A stretch of 64,000 bases of DNA. It comes from Deltaproteobacteria bacterium (GTDB lineage: Bacteria > SAR324 > JACQKK01). The DNA is taken from NCBI GenBank assembly GCA_029858505.1, contig JAOUEW010000005.1, positions 1 to 64,000 on the forward strand. The letters run 5' to 3'. Position 1 is the stretch's first letter, and each line of letters starts with the position of its first letter. Both the position numbers and the translations under genes were made by a program. Below, piece after piece: positions 44,689-52,863 of this stretch. The notes below the pieces were generated by a model. That model worked only from the letters and a program-made list of their open reading frames with translations, did not search any database and was not told the origin of the DNA.

Positions 44689-45273
44689 TTACCCGGCCAG
44701 TTTGGCGGTGGATTGCGGCAGGGCTTCCTCTTGGGTCAGGGGAAGGGGCGTGCTGGGGAATTTGGTCTTGTCGGTTTTGGCGTGGGCGTCCATCAGCATG
44801 TTGCGGGTGTAGTCGAAGGTCACCCGCTCGGTGGAGGCCATGGAGTAAATGCCGGTGTCCATGCGGATGGCGTCTTTGGGGCAGGCCTCCACGCACAACC
44901 CGCAAAACACGCAGCGCAGTTCGTCAATGTCGAACACCACCGGGTATTTTTCCACCGACTTGTCGGGCATTTCTCCCGCTTCAATGTGAATGCACTTGGC
45001 CGGGCACACGGTTTCGCACATGTAGCAGGCCACGCACTTGATGAAGCCGTCCTCTCGCACCGTTAAGCGGTGGCGGCCCCGCCAGCGGGGAGAAATCCGC
45101 CGCTTCTGCTCGGGGTAGGAGATGGTCACCACGTCGGACTGGGTGATGACGTTGCGGAAGAAGTGGCGGAGGGTAATCCGCAGCCCGCCAATAATGGCCG
45201 GCAGGTACAGGTCGATCAAGAACCCGCCTTGACGCTGCACGGTTTTCACGGATGGTTTCTTAGCCGTTTGCAT
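44689..45273 (-). CDS. nuoI: NADH-quinone oxidoreductase subunit I
   Basis: This 194-aa peripheral-arm subunit carries clusters N6a and N6b: CVACYMCETVCPAKC and CVFCGLCVEACPKDA. The N-terminus begins with an amphipathic helix that contacts the membrane (LIDLYLPAIIGGLRITLRHFF). The Thr/Pro-rich C-terminal tail is longer than in E. coli. It lies 63 bp after nuoH, in the usual order without nuoE, F or G in between. Confidence 0.96.
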   Translation of the reverse strand: MQTAKKPSVKTVQRQGGFLIDLYLPAIIGGLRITLRHFFRNVITQSDVVTISYPEQKRRISPRWRGRHRLTVREDGFIKCVACYMCETVCPAKCIHIEAGEMPDKSVEKYPVVFDIDELRCVFCGLCVEACPKDAIRMDTGIYSMASTERVTFDYTRNMLMDAHAKTDKTKFPSTPLPLTQEEALPQSTAKLAG

Positions 45274-45336
45274 GGCGCACCGGTTGAATGCTCGTTTTCG
45301 AATGGGGAGCGGCTTGGTGCCCGCTCCCTGGAATCT

Positions 45337-46434
45337 CTAGGCCGTCAGCAGCAGCACCAGGGCCGTGACCACAAGGTTGGCCATGGACAAGGGCAACATT
45401 TTTTTCCACCCCAGGTCCATGGTTTGGTCGAAGCGGAACCGGGGCAATGTCCAGCGAATGATGATGATCAGCCAGCAGAAGATGAGTGTCTTGGTGATAA
45501 AGGACCCGGCTTGCAGCAGGGCCACCACCACCGGGGGCAGCGCCAGCGAGTAACCCAGCAGGTGGAAGCCATCCGGGAACAGCCAGGGGATTTGATACCC
45601 CCCAAAGAACAGGGTCACGGTGATGGCCGACACCGCCACGATGGACACGTACTCCGCCAGCATATAGGCCGAAAACCGGGCGCCGGAGTATTCCAGGTAA
45701 TACCCGGCGATAATTTCAGACTCGCCTTCGGGCTGGTCGAAGGGCTGGCGCTTGGCCTCGGCCAGCATGCCGGTAAAGAACAAAAAGAACGCCAGGGGCT
45801 GGGTGAAAATTCCCCACTTGGGGATCAGGCCGTCGAACCAATAGGTGTTCTGCAACTCCACGATTTTGCTGACTTGCACGGTGCCGTACACCATGAAGAT
45901 GCCGATCAGCGACAGCCCCAAGAAGACCTCGTAAGACAACATTTGAGAGGACGTGCGGATGGCCCCCAGCAAGGCGTATTTGTTGTTAGAGGCGTAGCCC
46001 CCCAGCACCGCGCCATACACCCCCAGCGAGGTGACCGCGAAGATGAACACCAGCCCGGTGTTGATATCGGTGATTTGAAAGGTGACCGACCCAATGGGCC
46101 CGGCAAAGGGAATGACCGCCCACACCAAAATGGCCGGAAAGTAGCTAAACAGCGGAGCGATGAGATACAAGAAGCGGTCGGCCCCGGCCGGCACGGTGTC
46201 TTCCTTCAGCAGGCTTTTCACCCCGTCGGCGGCAATGTGCAGGGCCCCGTGGCCGGTAAACTTGCCAATGTTGGCGCGGTTTGGGCCAATGCGGTCCTGC
46301 ACGGCGCTCATCCATTTGCGTTCCATCAGGGTCAGCACCGTGCCCACGGCCATCACAAACCCCAGCACGAACACCAGGATTTTAATGACGGCCTGCACCA
46401 GCGGAATGGTTAGAATGTCTAAGATCATGTCCAT
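45337..46434 (-). CDS. nuoH: NADH-quinone oxidoreductase subunit H
   Basis: This 365-aa membrane subunit at the quinone site has about eight to nine TM helices. Signature segments are LMERKWMSAVQDRIGPNRAN and AEAKRQPFDQPEGESEIIAGYYLEYSG, the latter being part of the E-channel and Q-tunnel loop. The start is ATG 46434, with a second Met two codons later; the track's 46485 adds residues unlike the family. Confidence 0.97.
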   Translation of the reverse strand: MDMILDILTIPLVQAVIKILVFVLGFVMAVGTVLTLMERKWMSAVQDRIGPNRANIGKFTGHGALHIAADGVKSLLKEDTVPAGADRFLYLIAPLFSYFPAILVWAVIPFAGPIGSVTFQITDINTGLVFIFAVTSLGVYGAVLGGYASNNKYALLGAIRTSSQMLSYEVFLGLSLIGIFMVYGTVQVSKIVELQNTYWFDGLIPKWGIFTQPLAFFLFFTGMLAEAKRQPFDQPEGESEIIAGYYLEYSGARFSAYMLAEYVSIVAVSAITVTLFFGGYQIPWLFPDGFHLLGYSLALPPVVVALLQAGSFITKTLIFCWLIIIIRWTLPRFRFDQTMDLGWKKMLPLSMANLVVTALVLLLTA

Positions 46435-46512
46435 GAAAGATTCTCGAAATATATTCGCGCCTGTGTGTTGCCCCCCGTGGGTCAACGGGGAAAATGCGTG
46501 AGCCCTGGTGTT

Positions 46513-47709
46513 CTACCGTTCCAGTTCGCCCCCAATCATGTTGATGGAACCGTAGATGGGGACGATGTCTCCCACATAGTGGCCAATCAGCATTTCTGGC
46601 AGGGCCGACACAAAGTTAAAGCAGGGGGGCCGCACCCGGCACTTGTAGGGCTTGCCAGTGCCGTCCGACACCAAATAGAAGCCCAACTCTCCGTTGCCGC
46701 CCTCGATGGCCTGATAGACCTCTCCCTTGGGGGGGGTGGAACCCTCCATGATGACCTTGAAGTGGTCAATCAACCCCTCAATGCTGCCATAGACCTCGGT
46801 TTTGTCGGGCAGCCAAGCCCGGCGGTCGTGCTGGTAGTGGCCCCCCTTGGGGATTTTGGCCACGGCTTGGCGAATGATGGAGATGGACTGCAGCATTTCT
46901 TCGTGGCGCACCAGGAAGCGGTCGTAGGAGTCGCCCACGGTGCCCACGGGAATCTCAAAGTCTAATTCGTTGTACACCAAGTAGGGTTCGGCCCGGCGCA
47001 GGTCATAGGGTTCGCCGGTGGCCCGCAGCATGGGGCCGGTGAAGCCGTATTCAATGGCCCGCTCGCGGGAGAGCACCCCCACGTCTTTCACCCGGTCCAA
47101 AAAGATTTTATTTTTGAACAGCATTTTCACGCCTTCTTCCAGCACGGCTTCCACTTTTTTCAGCCGTTCTTCCAGCATGTCGAAGAAGGTGTCGGGCAGG
47201 TCGTTGGCGTTGCCGCCAAAACGGGTCCAGTTGTGGGTCAGGCGGGCGCCGGTCACTTCCTCGGTCAGCTCCCACAGGTATTCACGGGCCTTCACGTACC
47301 ACAGAAATACCGTCATGGCGCCCACTTCCATGCCCATGGCCCCGTTGCAGGTCAGGTGGTCGCTGATGCGGCTCAGTTCTCCCAAAATCACCCGGGCATA
47401 CTGGGCGCGCTTCGGCACATCCAGCCCAAACAATTTTTCCACCGCCAGGGAATAGCCGATGTTGTTCAAAATGGGCGACACGTAATTCAACCGGTCGGTG
47501 TAGGGAATGACCTGCACGTAGGTGGAGTTCTCGCATTCTTTTTCGAAGCCCCGGTGCAGGTAGCCGATTTCCACCTCCACCGCCGTCACCACTTCGCCGT
47601 CTAGGCGGGTAGACAGGCGGGTGATGCCGTGCATGGCCGGGTGAGAAGGCCCAATCTCAATGTCCATCGGCTCGGCGCCGAACTCTAAGGGGAGGTTGCT
47701 GCGTTTCAT
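46513..47709 (-). CDS. nuoD: NADH-quinone oxidoreductase subunit D
   Basis: This 398-aa 49-kDa-type subunit lines the quinone cavity. It shows IGPSHPAMHGITRLSTRLDGE (His of the quinone site), IGYLHRGFEK, and HNWTRFGGNANDLP, and ends with the conserved GSINMIGGELER. It overlaps nuoC by ATGA. NuoC and NuoD are separate proteins here, not the gammaproteobacterial CD fusion. Confidence 0.97.
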   Translation of the reverse strand: MKRSNLPLEFGAEPMDIEIGPSHPAMHGITRLSTRLDGEVVTAVEVEIGYLHRGFEKECENSTYVQVIPYTDRLNYVSPILNNIGYSLAVEKLFGLDVPKRAQYARVILGELSRISDHLTCNGAMGMEVGAMTVFLWYVKAREYLWELTEEVTGARLTHNWTRFGGNANDLPDTFFDMLEERLKKVEAVLEEGVKMLFKNKIFLDRVKDVGVLSRERAIEYGFTGPMLRATGEPYDLRRAEPYLVYNELDFEIPVGTVGDSYDRFLVRHEEMLQSISIIRQAVAKIPKGGHYQHDRRAWLPDKTEVYGSIEGLIDHFKVIMEGSTPPKGEVYQAIEGGNGELGFYLVSDGTGKPYKCRVRPPCFNFVSALPEMLIGHYVGDIVPIYGSINMIGGELER

Positions 47710-48278
47710 AGGGGCCGTCGCTCCGTCTCGGATGGGTCGGTGAGGTTACGGTTTTGGTAATCGTAGCGTTCCCGCACCGGGCGCAGTTCCACCCGGGGCT
47801 GCTGCAGGTGGATGTCGTAGTCTTTGCGCAGGGGGTGGCCCACGAAGGATTCATACAGCAGCAGGCGCTTCAGGTTGGGGTGCCCTTGGAAGCGAATGCC
47901 GTACATGTCGAAGCATTCCCGCTCGTACCAGTCGGCGGCCACCCACAGTTTGGAAATGGTGGGCAGGGTACAGGCTTCCGGGCCGTCTTCGCCCACCCCC
48001 ACCTTCACCCGCAGGCGGTGGCCCAAAGAAAGGGACTTCAAGTGCACCACCACCTGAAACCGGGGGCTCTGGCCCAGAAAATCCACCGCCGACAGGTCCA
48101 CCATTAAGTTAAACTTCAGGGTGGGGTCGTTGCGCAGCAGGGTCATGACCGCCAGGTATTGGTCTTTGGCCACGGTGATGGTTTCATCGCCGAATTGCTG
48201 GTGGCTGGCGGTCACCGCTCCGGGAAATTTTTCCTCTACCCGCGCGGTGATGGGGGGGGTTTCGGCTGGTGCGGTCAT
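47706..48278 (-). CDS. nuoC: NADH-quinone oxidoreductase subunit C
   Basis: This 190-aa 30-kDa-type subunit of the hydrophilic arm has the family signature WYERECFDMYGIRFQGHPNL with LLYESFVGHPLRKDYD. It is translationally coupled to nuoD and lies 33 bp after nuoB. Confidence 0.96.
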   Translation of the reverse strand: MTAPAETPPITARVEEKFPGAVTASHQQFGDETITVAKDQYLAVMTLLRNDPTLKFNLMVDLSAVDFLGQSPRFQVVVHLKSLSLGHRLRVKVGVGEDGPEACTLPTISKLWVAADWYERECFDMYGIRFQGHPNLKRLLLYESFVGHPLRKDYDIHLQQPRVELRPVRERYDYQNRNLTDPSETERRPL

Positions 48279-48311
48279 GGGTTCGCCTCGTTCAAATGAA
48301 ATAGAATGATT

Positions 48312-48851
48312 TTATTGCCGGCTCAGCAGCAGCACTTCTTTGGTCTGACGTGGGTTGATGCCGGTATGACCGGTGGGCCCGCGGGTTTGAATCAGGTCTT
48401 GCAGGGCAATCAGGCCGTCCAGCACCGCCTCGGGGCGGGGGGGGCAGCCCCCGATATACACATCCACCGGAATCACCCGGTCTAGCCCCTGCACCACCGC
48501 GTAGTTTTGATAGAACCCGCCAGAAGAAGCGCAGGCCCCGAAGGCGATCACCCATTTGGGGTGGGCCATTTGCTCGTGCACCCGTTTGACGATGGGAGCC
48601 ATTTTGTGGTTGATCGTGCCCGCCACCCACAGCACGTCCGACTGCCGGGGAGAAAAGCGGGGAATTTCCGCGCCAAAGCGGGCCTGATCGTAGTGCGACG
48701 CCGCCGTGGCCATGAACTCCATGCCGCAGCAAGCCGTGGCGAAGGGGTATTGAAACAGGGAATACTTCCGGGCCCAGTTCAACACCGCGTCCAACCGGGT
48801 GGTAAAGAACGCGCCCTGCTCGATGGCGGGCGCTTTGGTTTTCACTCCCAT
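48312..48851 (-). CDS. nuoB: NADH-quinone oxidoreductase subunit B
   Basis: This 179-aa subunit ligates cluster N2, the last redox centre before quinone: TACCGMEFM, AFGACASSGG and GGCPPRPEAVLDG provide the cysteines. The ATG at 48851 lies inside the end of nuoA (10-nt overlap); the track's 48935 start is an upstream extension in the wrong gene. Confidence 0.97.
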   Translation of the reverse strand: MGVKTKAPAIEQGAFFTTRLDAVLNWARKYSLFQYPFATACCGMEFMATAASHYDQARFGAEIPRFSPRQSDVLWVAGTINHKMAPIVKRVHEQMAHPKWVIAFGACASSGGFYQNYAVVQGLDRVIPVDVYIGGCPPRPEAVLDGLIALQDLIQTRGPTGHTGINPRQTKEVLLLSRQ

Positions 48852-49201
48852 TCCAGGGCTCCTTTCCGCCAGGCGTATACCAAACCCAGGACCAAAATAA
48901 CCATAAAGGTCATCAGCTCCCAGAAACCCATCCACCCCAGTTCGCGGAATTTCACCGCCCAGGGGTAGAAGAAAATCACCTCCACGTCGAAAATCAAGAA
49001 GATCATGGCCACCATGTAAAACCGCACGCTGTAGCGGCGAAACCCGGTGCCCTGAGACAGATGCCCGGCCTCGAAGGGGGCTTTCTTCACGGCGGATTTG
49101 TCGGTGGGGCCCAGGGCAATGCCCATCACGATAAACTGGCCGCCCACCACCAGGGCCACGCCGATCAGAATGAGAACTGGAAGATATTGTTCCGCGATCA
49201 T
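48842..49201 (-). CDS. nuoA: NADH-quinone oxidoreductase subunit A
   Basis: This 119-aa subunit has three TM helices and the loop with KKAPFEAGHLSQGTGFRRYSVRFY, where NuoA normally has a conserved YECG(V/F) segment; here the Cys position reads FEAGH. FDVEVIFFYPWAV is typical. I use MIAEQYLPVL (49201) as the start. It is the first gene of the nuoABCDHI block. Confidence 0.94.
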   Translation of the reverse strand: MIAEQYLPVLILIGVALVVGGQFIVMGIALGPTDKSAVKKAPFEAGHLSQGTGFRRYSVRFYMVAMIFLIFDVEVIFFYPWAVKFRELGWMGFWELMTFMVILVLGLVYAWRKGALEWE

Positions 49202-49278
49202 GAATAGCCGCAAAAGAAAGAGAGACGAGAACGCCGGAGATTCCGGCCGAAATACCACACCTTAACCATGGACGAAGT

Positions 49279-49308
49279 AGCCTAAATCAACTCCCCTTTT
49301 AATGTCAA
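49279..49308 (-). promoter_or_regulatory. Putative promoter of nuoABCDHI
   Basis: On the minus strand TTGACA (49308-49303) is followed after 18 nt by TAGGCT (49284-49279), about 75 nt before the nuoA start. The -35 is perfect and the -10 is weak. Confidence 0.4.
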
Positions 49309-49610
49309 CGAAAGCCTGAGGAAAACAGAAGGAAATTCGATCTCTTTGATGATACACCATTTTTATTGTGGGTGGATTTGAAAAAGAGAAACTTTCCCCA
49401 GCCAAACACCCGCCCCGCAAGAAGTGTGATCCTTTGGTGGGGGAAATGAGAAAGAAACACGGAGGAAAAGGGGGAGAAACCGGGAAGAACGGGGAGGAAA
49501 GATTGAAAGATAGAAAGAAACGGGGAAACAATATTGTCCCCCCGGCGGGATTTAGATAGAATGATGAAAAGTATAGACAGGAAGGACCATACAGGTCTTG
49601 CCACCCGTGG
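49309..49610. other. Intergenic region between nuoA and menC
   Basis: This divergent gap is purine-rich on the plus strand from 49368 to 49535 (GAAAGAAACACGGAGGAAAAG-like composition). No repeat-family copy, terminator or credible ORF is present. It should contain the menC promoter, but none is clear. Confidence 0.4.
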
Positions 49611-50969
49611 ATGAACATCACTCACTTTCATTTCCAGCCCTATTCTTTGCAGGTTCACCCCCCCTTGCCCACGGCACGGGGAGAAGTGACCCACCGCCAA
49701 GGATTCTGGATTCGGGTGGCGCGGGACAGCCTGATGGGGTGGGGAGAAGCCGCCCCCTGGCCTGAACTGGGCACCGAAACCCTGGCCCACTGCCAGGCCC
49801 TGCTGGAAAGCTGGCAGCGCCAAGCGGAACGCGCGGAGAAACGAGGCATTCCGGGGAAGGAACTGCTGGCCCAAGCCCTGGCCTGCCCGGCAGCCCGGCA
49901 CGGACTAGACATGGCCCTGGCGGACCTGGCCGCCCAACAGGCCGGGCTGCCCCTGGCCGACTGGTTGCTGAACCAGCCCCAAGGATCAGAAGACGCGCAA
50001 GAAGACCGGGAAGCACGGGAAGCACGAGACATGGCAACCCCCTGGCCCAACGCCGAGCAACAGAAAGCCCGGCTGGAAGCCAAGGACCGGGTGGCCGTGA
50101 ATGGGCTGATCGGGGCCCTGGAGGCGGAAGAAGCCGCACAACAGGCCCAGGCATTGGTGGGCCAGGGCTTCCACACCCTGAAAATTAAATTGCGGGGGGG
50201 CCAGGAGCACCAGGCCAGCGACTTGGCCCGGGTGCGGGCGGTTGCGGAAAGGGTTTGTCTGCCCGCCGCCAACCCGGCGCGCCTGCGGCTGGATGTGAAC
50301 GGGGCTTGGAATTTACCCCAGGCCAAGGCCATGATGGATCAAATCGTGTTGCAGGGTCAGGCAATGCCAAGGCCTAAGGATGCTGTGAAAGAAGGGAATA
50401 GGGAAGAAAGTGCCAGGAAAGAAGGGGATATCAAAGAAGGCGATGGGAAAGAATTCCTGAAATACCTGGAGTACGTTGAACAGCCCCTGCCCCCCGGTGA
50501 CCCAGGCTGGGCAGAGCTGGCCCAAGGCTCCCCCCTGCCGCTGGCCCTGGATGAATCCATCCGCCGCCCGGAAGACTTGGCCTGGGTGCTGGAAACCTTT
50601 CAGCGGCCAGGATTTGCCCAGCCCCTGCTGGTGCTGAAACCCATGGTGCTGGGGGGAATCCTCCCCGCCTGGGAGCTGGCCCGCCAAGCCCTGGCCGTGG
50701 GGCTAGACGTGGTGGTGACCACCACCCTGGAAGGGCCCCTGGCCCGGCTGGGGGCCCTGCACTTGGCCGCTGCGGTGGAAGGCTGGAAAGCGGAACAGAG
50801 CAAACAGGACCACAGGCCACGGCAGAGCAGGGCCCACGGCTTGGCCCATGGGCACCTGCTTAGCGAAGAGCTGCCGGAGGGCTGGACCCAGGCGCCCACC
50901 CCCCACCAGGGAGAGATGCGGCTGCCCCACCAGCATGGAAAACGATTGAGCGGCCTGGGGAGGGCCTAA
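49611..50969 (+). CDS. menC: o-Succinylbenzoate synthase-like enolase-superfamily protein, with charged inserts
   Basis: This 452-aa member of the enolase superfamily is likely menaquinone MenC or a related dipeptide-epimerase-type enzyme. It has the N-terminal capping domain (WGEAAPWPE), KxK (TLKIKL), metal ligands in LDVNGAWN, YVEQPLP and LALDES, and a second catalytic Lys in LVLKPMVLGG. It is about 100 aa longer than usual because of Glu/Lys/Arg-rich inserts at about 127-165 and 257-286 (KEGNREESARKEGDIKEGDG) and an extended tail. No other men gene is nearby, so the menaquinone role is inferred from family. Confidence 0.78.
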   Translation: MNITHFHFQPYSLQVHPPLPTARGEVTHRQGFWIRVARDSLMGWGEAAPWPELGTETLAHCQALLESWQRQAERAEKRGIPGKELLAQALACPAARHGLDMALADLAAQQAGLPLADWLLNQPQGSEDAQEDREAREARDMATPWPNAEQQKARLEAKDRVAVNGLIGALEAEEAAQQAQALVGQGFHTLKIKLRGGQEHQASDLARVRAVAERVCLPAANPARLRLDVNGAWNLPQAKAMMDQIVLQGQAMPRPKDAVKEGNREESARKEGDIKEGDGKEFLKYLEYVEQPLPPGDPGWAELAQGSPLPLALDESIRRPEDLAWVLETFQRPGFAQPLLVLKPMVLGGILPAWELARQALAVGLDVVVTTTLEGPLARLGALHLAAAVEGWKAEQSKQDHRPRQSRAHGLAHGHLLSEELPEGWTQAPTPHQGEMRLPHQHGKRLSGLGRA

Positions 50970-51016
50970 CCCCAAACCACCCGCGCGCGTAACTGGCGTA
51001 TTCACATTTTGAATGG

Positions 51017-52153
51017 ATGGCCATGATCATTGGAATTCCCAAAGAAGACCGGCCCGGTGAAACCCGGGTGGCCCTGGTGCCGGAAACCGTAAAAGCCCTG
51101 GTGAAAGCCGGCCACCAAGTGGTGGTGGAAGCCAGCGCCGGAGAAGCCGCCAGTTACGCCGACCAAGACTACCGCCAGGCGGGGGCCACCGTGGCCCTTG
51201 GCCCCAAGGCCATGGAGGGCGTGCAACTGGTGGCGCGGGTGAACCGGCCGGGGTGGAATGCCTCTCCCCAGGAGGCCGTGAAGGGCATCCCCCAGGGGGC
51301 CGCCCTGGTGAGCTTTCTGCAGCCCTTTCAACAGCGCCCCCTGCTGGAAGCCCTGGCCGCGCGGAACATCACGGCTTTTTCCATGGAATTGATCCCCCGC
51401 ATTTCCCGGGCCCAAAGCATGGACGCCCTCTCCTCCCAGGCCACGGTGGCGGGCTACAAAGCCGTGCTGCTGGCGGCCAACCGCTACCCCCGGTTTCTGC
51501 CCATGTTCATGACCGCCGCGGGCACCATTCAACCGGCCCGGGCGCTGATTTTGGGGGCCGGGGTGGCGGGCCTGCAGGCCATTGCCACCGCCCGCCGCTT
51601 GGGGGCCGTGGTGGAAGCGTTCGACACCCGCCCGGTGGTGAAAGACCAGGTGGAAAGCCTGGGAGCCCGGTTTATTGCCCTAGACACCCCCCATGAAGAC
51701 GCCCAAGACGCCGGAGGATACGCCAAGGCCCTGAGCGAAGACCAGCATCAGCGCGAGCTGGAACTGATTGCCCAGCGCATTGCCAAGGCCGACCTGGTCA
51801 TCACCACCGCCCAGATTCCGGGGAAGAAATCTCCCCTGCTGGTCACCCGGGCCATGGTGGAATCCATGCGCCCTGGTTCGGTGATTGTGGACCTGGCGGC
51901 GGAAGGCGGCGGCAACTGTGAACTAACCAAGGCCGACCAAGAGGTGGAGCACCAGGGGGTGCTGCTGCTGGGCCCCACCAACCTGCCGGCCCACATGCCC
52001 TCCGCCGCCAGCTGGATGTACGCCCGCAACCTGGTGAACCTGCTGGGCTTGATGGCGGGACCCCAGGGCCTGAAAGAAGACTTGGGGGATGATATTCTGA
52101 AAGGGTCCCTGGTCACCCGGGGCGGAAAGATTGTTCACCCGGCCTTGGGGTAA
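51017..52153 (+). CDS. pntAA: NAD(P) transhydrogenase subunit alpha part 1
   Basis: This 378-aa soluble NAD(H)-binding domain I of proton-translocating transhydrogenase has IGIPKEDRPGETRVALVPETV at the start, the Rossmann motif LGAGVAGLQAIATARRLGA, and the GGYAKALSEDQHQ mobile loop. The split alpha (pntAA/pntAB) is typical of alphaproteobacteria and relatives. The next subunit is 374 bp downstream instead of adjacent because a repeat element sits between them. Confidence 0.96.
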   Translation: MAMIIGIPKEDRPGETRVALVPETVKALVKAGHQVVVEASAGEAASYADQDYRQAGATVALGPKAMEGVQLVARVNRPGWNASPQEAVKGIPQGAALVSFLQPFQQRPLLEALAARNITAFSMELIPRISRAQSMDALSSQATVAGYKAVLLAANRYPRFLPMFMTAAGTIQPARALILGAGVAGLQAIATARRLGAVVEAFDTRPVVKDQVESLGARFIALDTPHEDAQDAGGYAKALSEDQHQRELELIAQRIAKADLVITTAQIPGKKSPLLVTRAMVESMRPGSVIVDLAAEGGGNCELTKADQEVEHQGVLLLGPTNLPAHMPSAASWMYARNLVNLLGLMAGPQGLKEDLGDDILKGSLVTRGGKIVHPALG

Positions 52154-52169
52154 ATGCACGCACCCGCTG

Positions 52170-52465
52170 CGGGTGATCTCCCGAAGGGTGGAGATAACAT
52201 CCGTTCGGTTGGTGAAGTCGGGAAGAAAAGCAAAGACACCAGTTTTTCGGCTTTGAGTGAATCCCGAACGGCACCCCTCCCTGGCGGCTTACGCCGCCTG
52301 TCCCTCCCCGTCGGAGAGGGACAATAATGCTAGGCAGAAGGGTGGAGATAACATCCGTTCGGTTGGTGAAGTCGGGAAGAAAAGCAAAGACACCAGCCTT
52401 TCGGCTTTGAGTGAATCCCCGTTTCAACAGGGGATGCCCGAAGGGGAGGGGTGCTGTTGGGGGGG
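52170..52465. repeat. Dispersed palindromic repeat inside the pnt operon
   Basis: The block GGGTGGAGATAACATCCGTTC occurs at about 52186 and again at about 52340, each followed by the same GGTGAAGTCGGGAAGAAAAGC stretch, with the TACGCCGCCTGTCCCTCCCC hairpin in between and GGGGAGGGGTGCTGTTGGGG at the end. It separates pntAA from pntAB. No gene is present in the gap. Confidence 0.85.
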
Positions 52466-52527
52466 GAAACCGCCCGCAGGAGTAGAGGTTGAGAACACGC
52501 TCATAAAAAACATTCTCTGGGAAAACC

Positions 52528-52863
52528 ATGGAAGAACTGGCCAAACATTTTAACCTGCCCGTGGAGGGCCTGTCGTTCCTGCCGATTCTGGTGGGCATGT
52601 ATGTGTTTCTGCTGGCGGTCATCATCGGCTACTTGGTGATTTCCAAAGTGCCGCCCCTGCTGCACACCCCCCTGATGTCGGCCACCAACGCCATCTCGGG
52701 CATTTCCCTGGTGGCCTCCATCGTCACGGCGGGGTCCGCCAAACCGGTCAGCCAAGTGCTGGGAATGCTGGCCGTGACCGCCGCCACCATTAACGTGGTG
52801 GGGGGCTTTCTCATCACCGACCGCATGCTGCGCATGTTCAAGAAAAAGGACCAGATCCAATGA
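52528..52863 (+). CDS. pntAB: NAD(P) transhydrogenase subunit alpha part 2
   Basis: This 111-aa membrane subunit has three to four TM helices (FLPILVGMYVFLLAVIIGYLVI; SATNAISGISLVASIV) contributing to the proton channel of transhydrogenase. It overlaps pntB by ATGA. Confidence 0.96.
   Translation: MEELAKHFNLPVEGLSFLPILVGMYVFLLAVIIGYLVISKVPPLLHTPLMSATNAISGISLVASIVTAGSAKPVSQVLGMLAVTAATINVVGGFLITDRMLRMFKKKDQIQ

Noticed and set aside
45070-46413. 447-aa plus-strand ORF opposite nuoI/nuoH
   Set aside because: It has no membrane or enzymatic signature and a Gln/His/Gly-rich composition. The nuo genes on the other strand are unambiguous.
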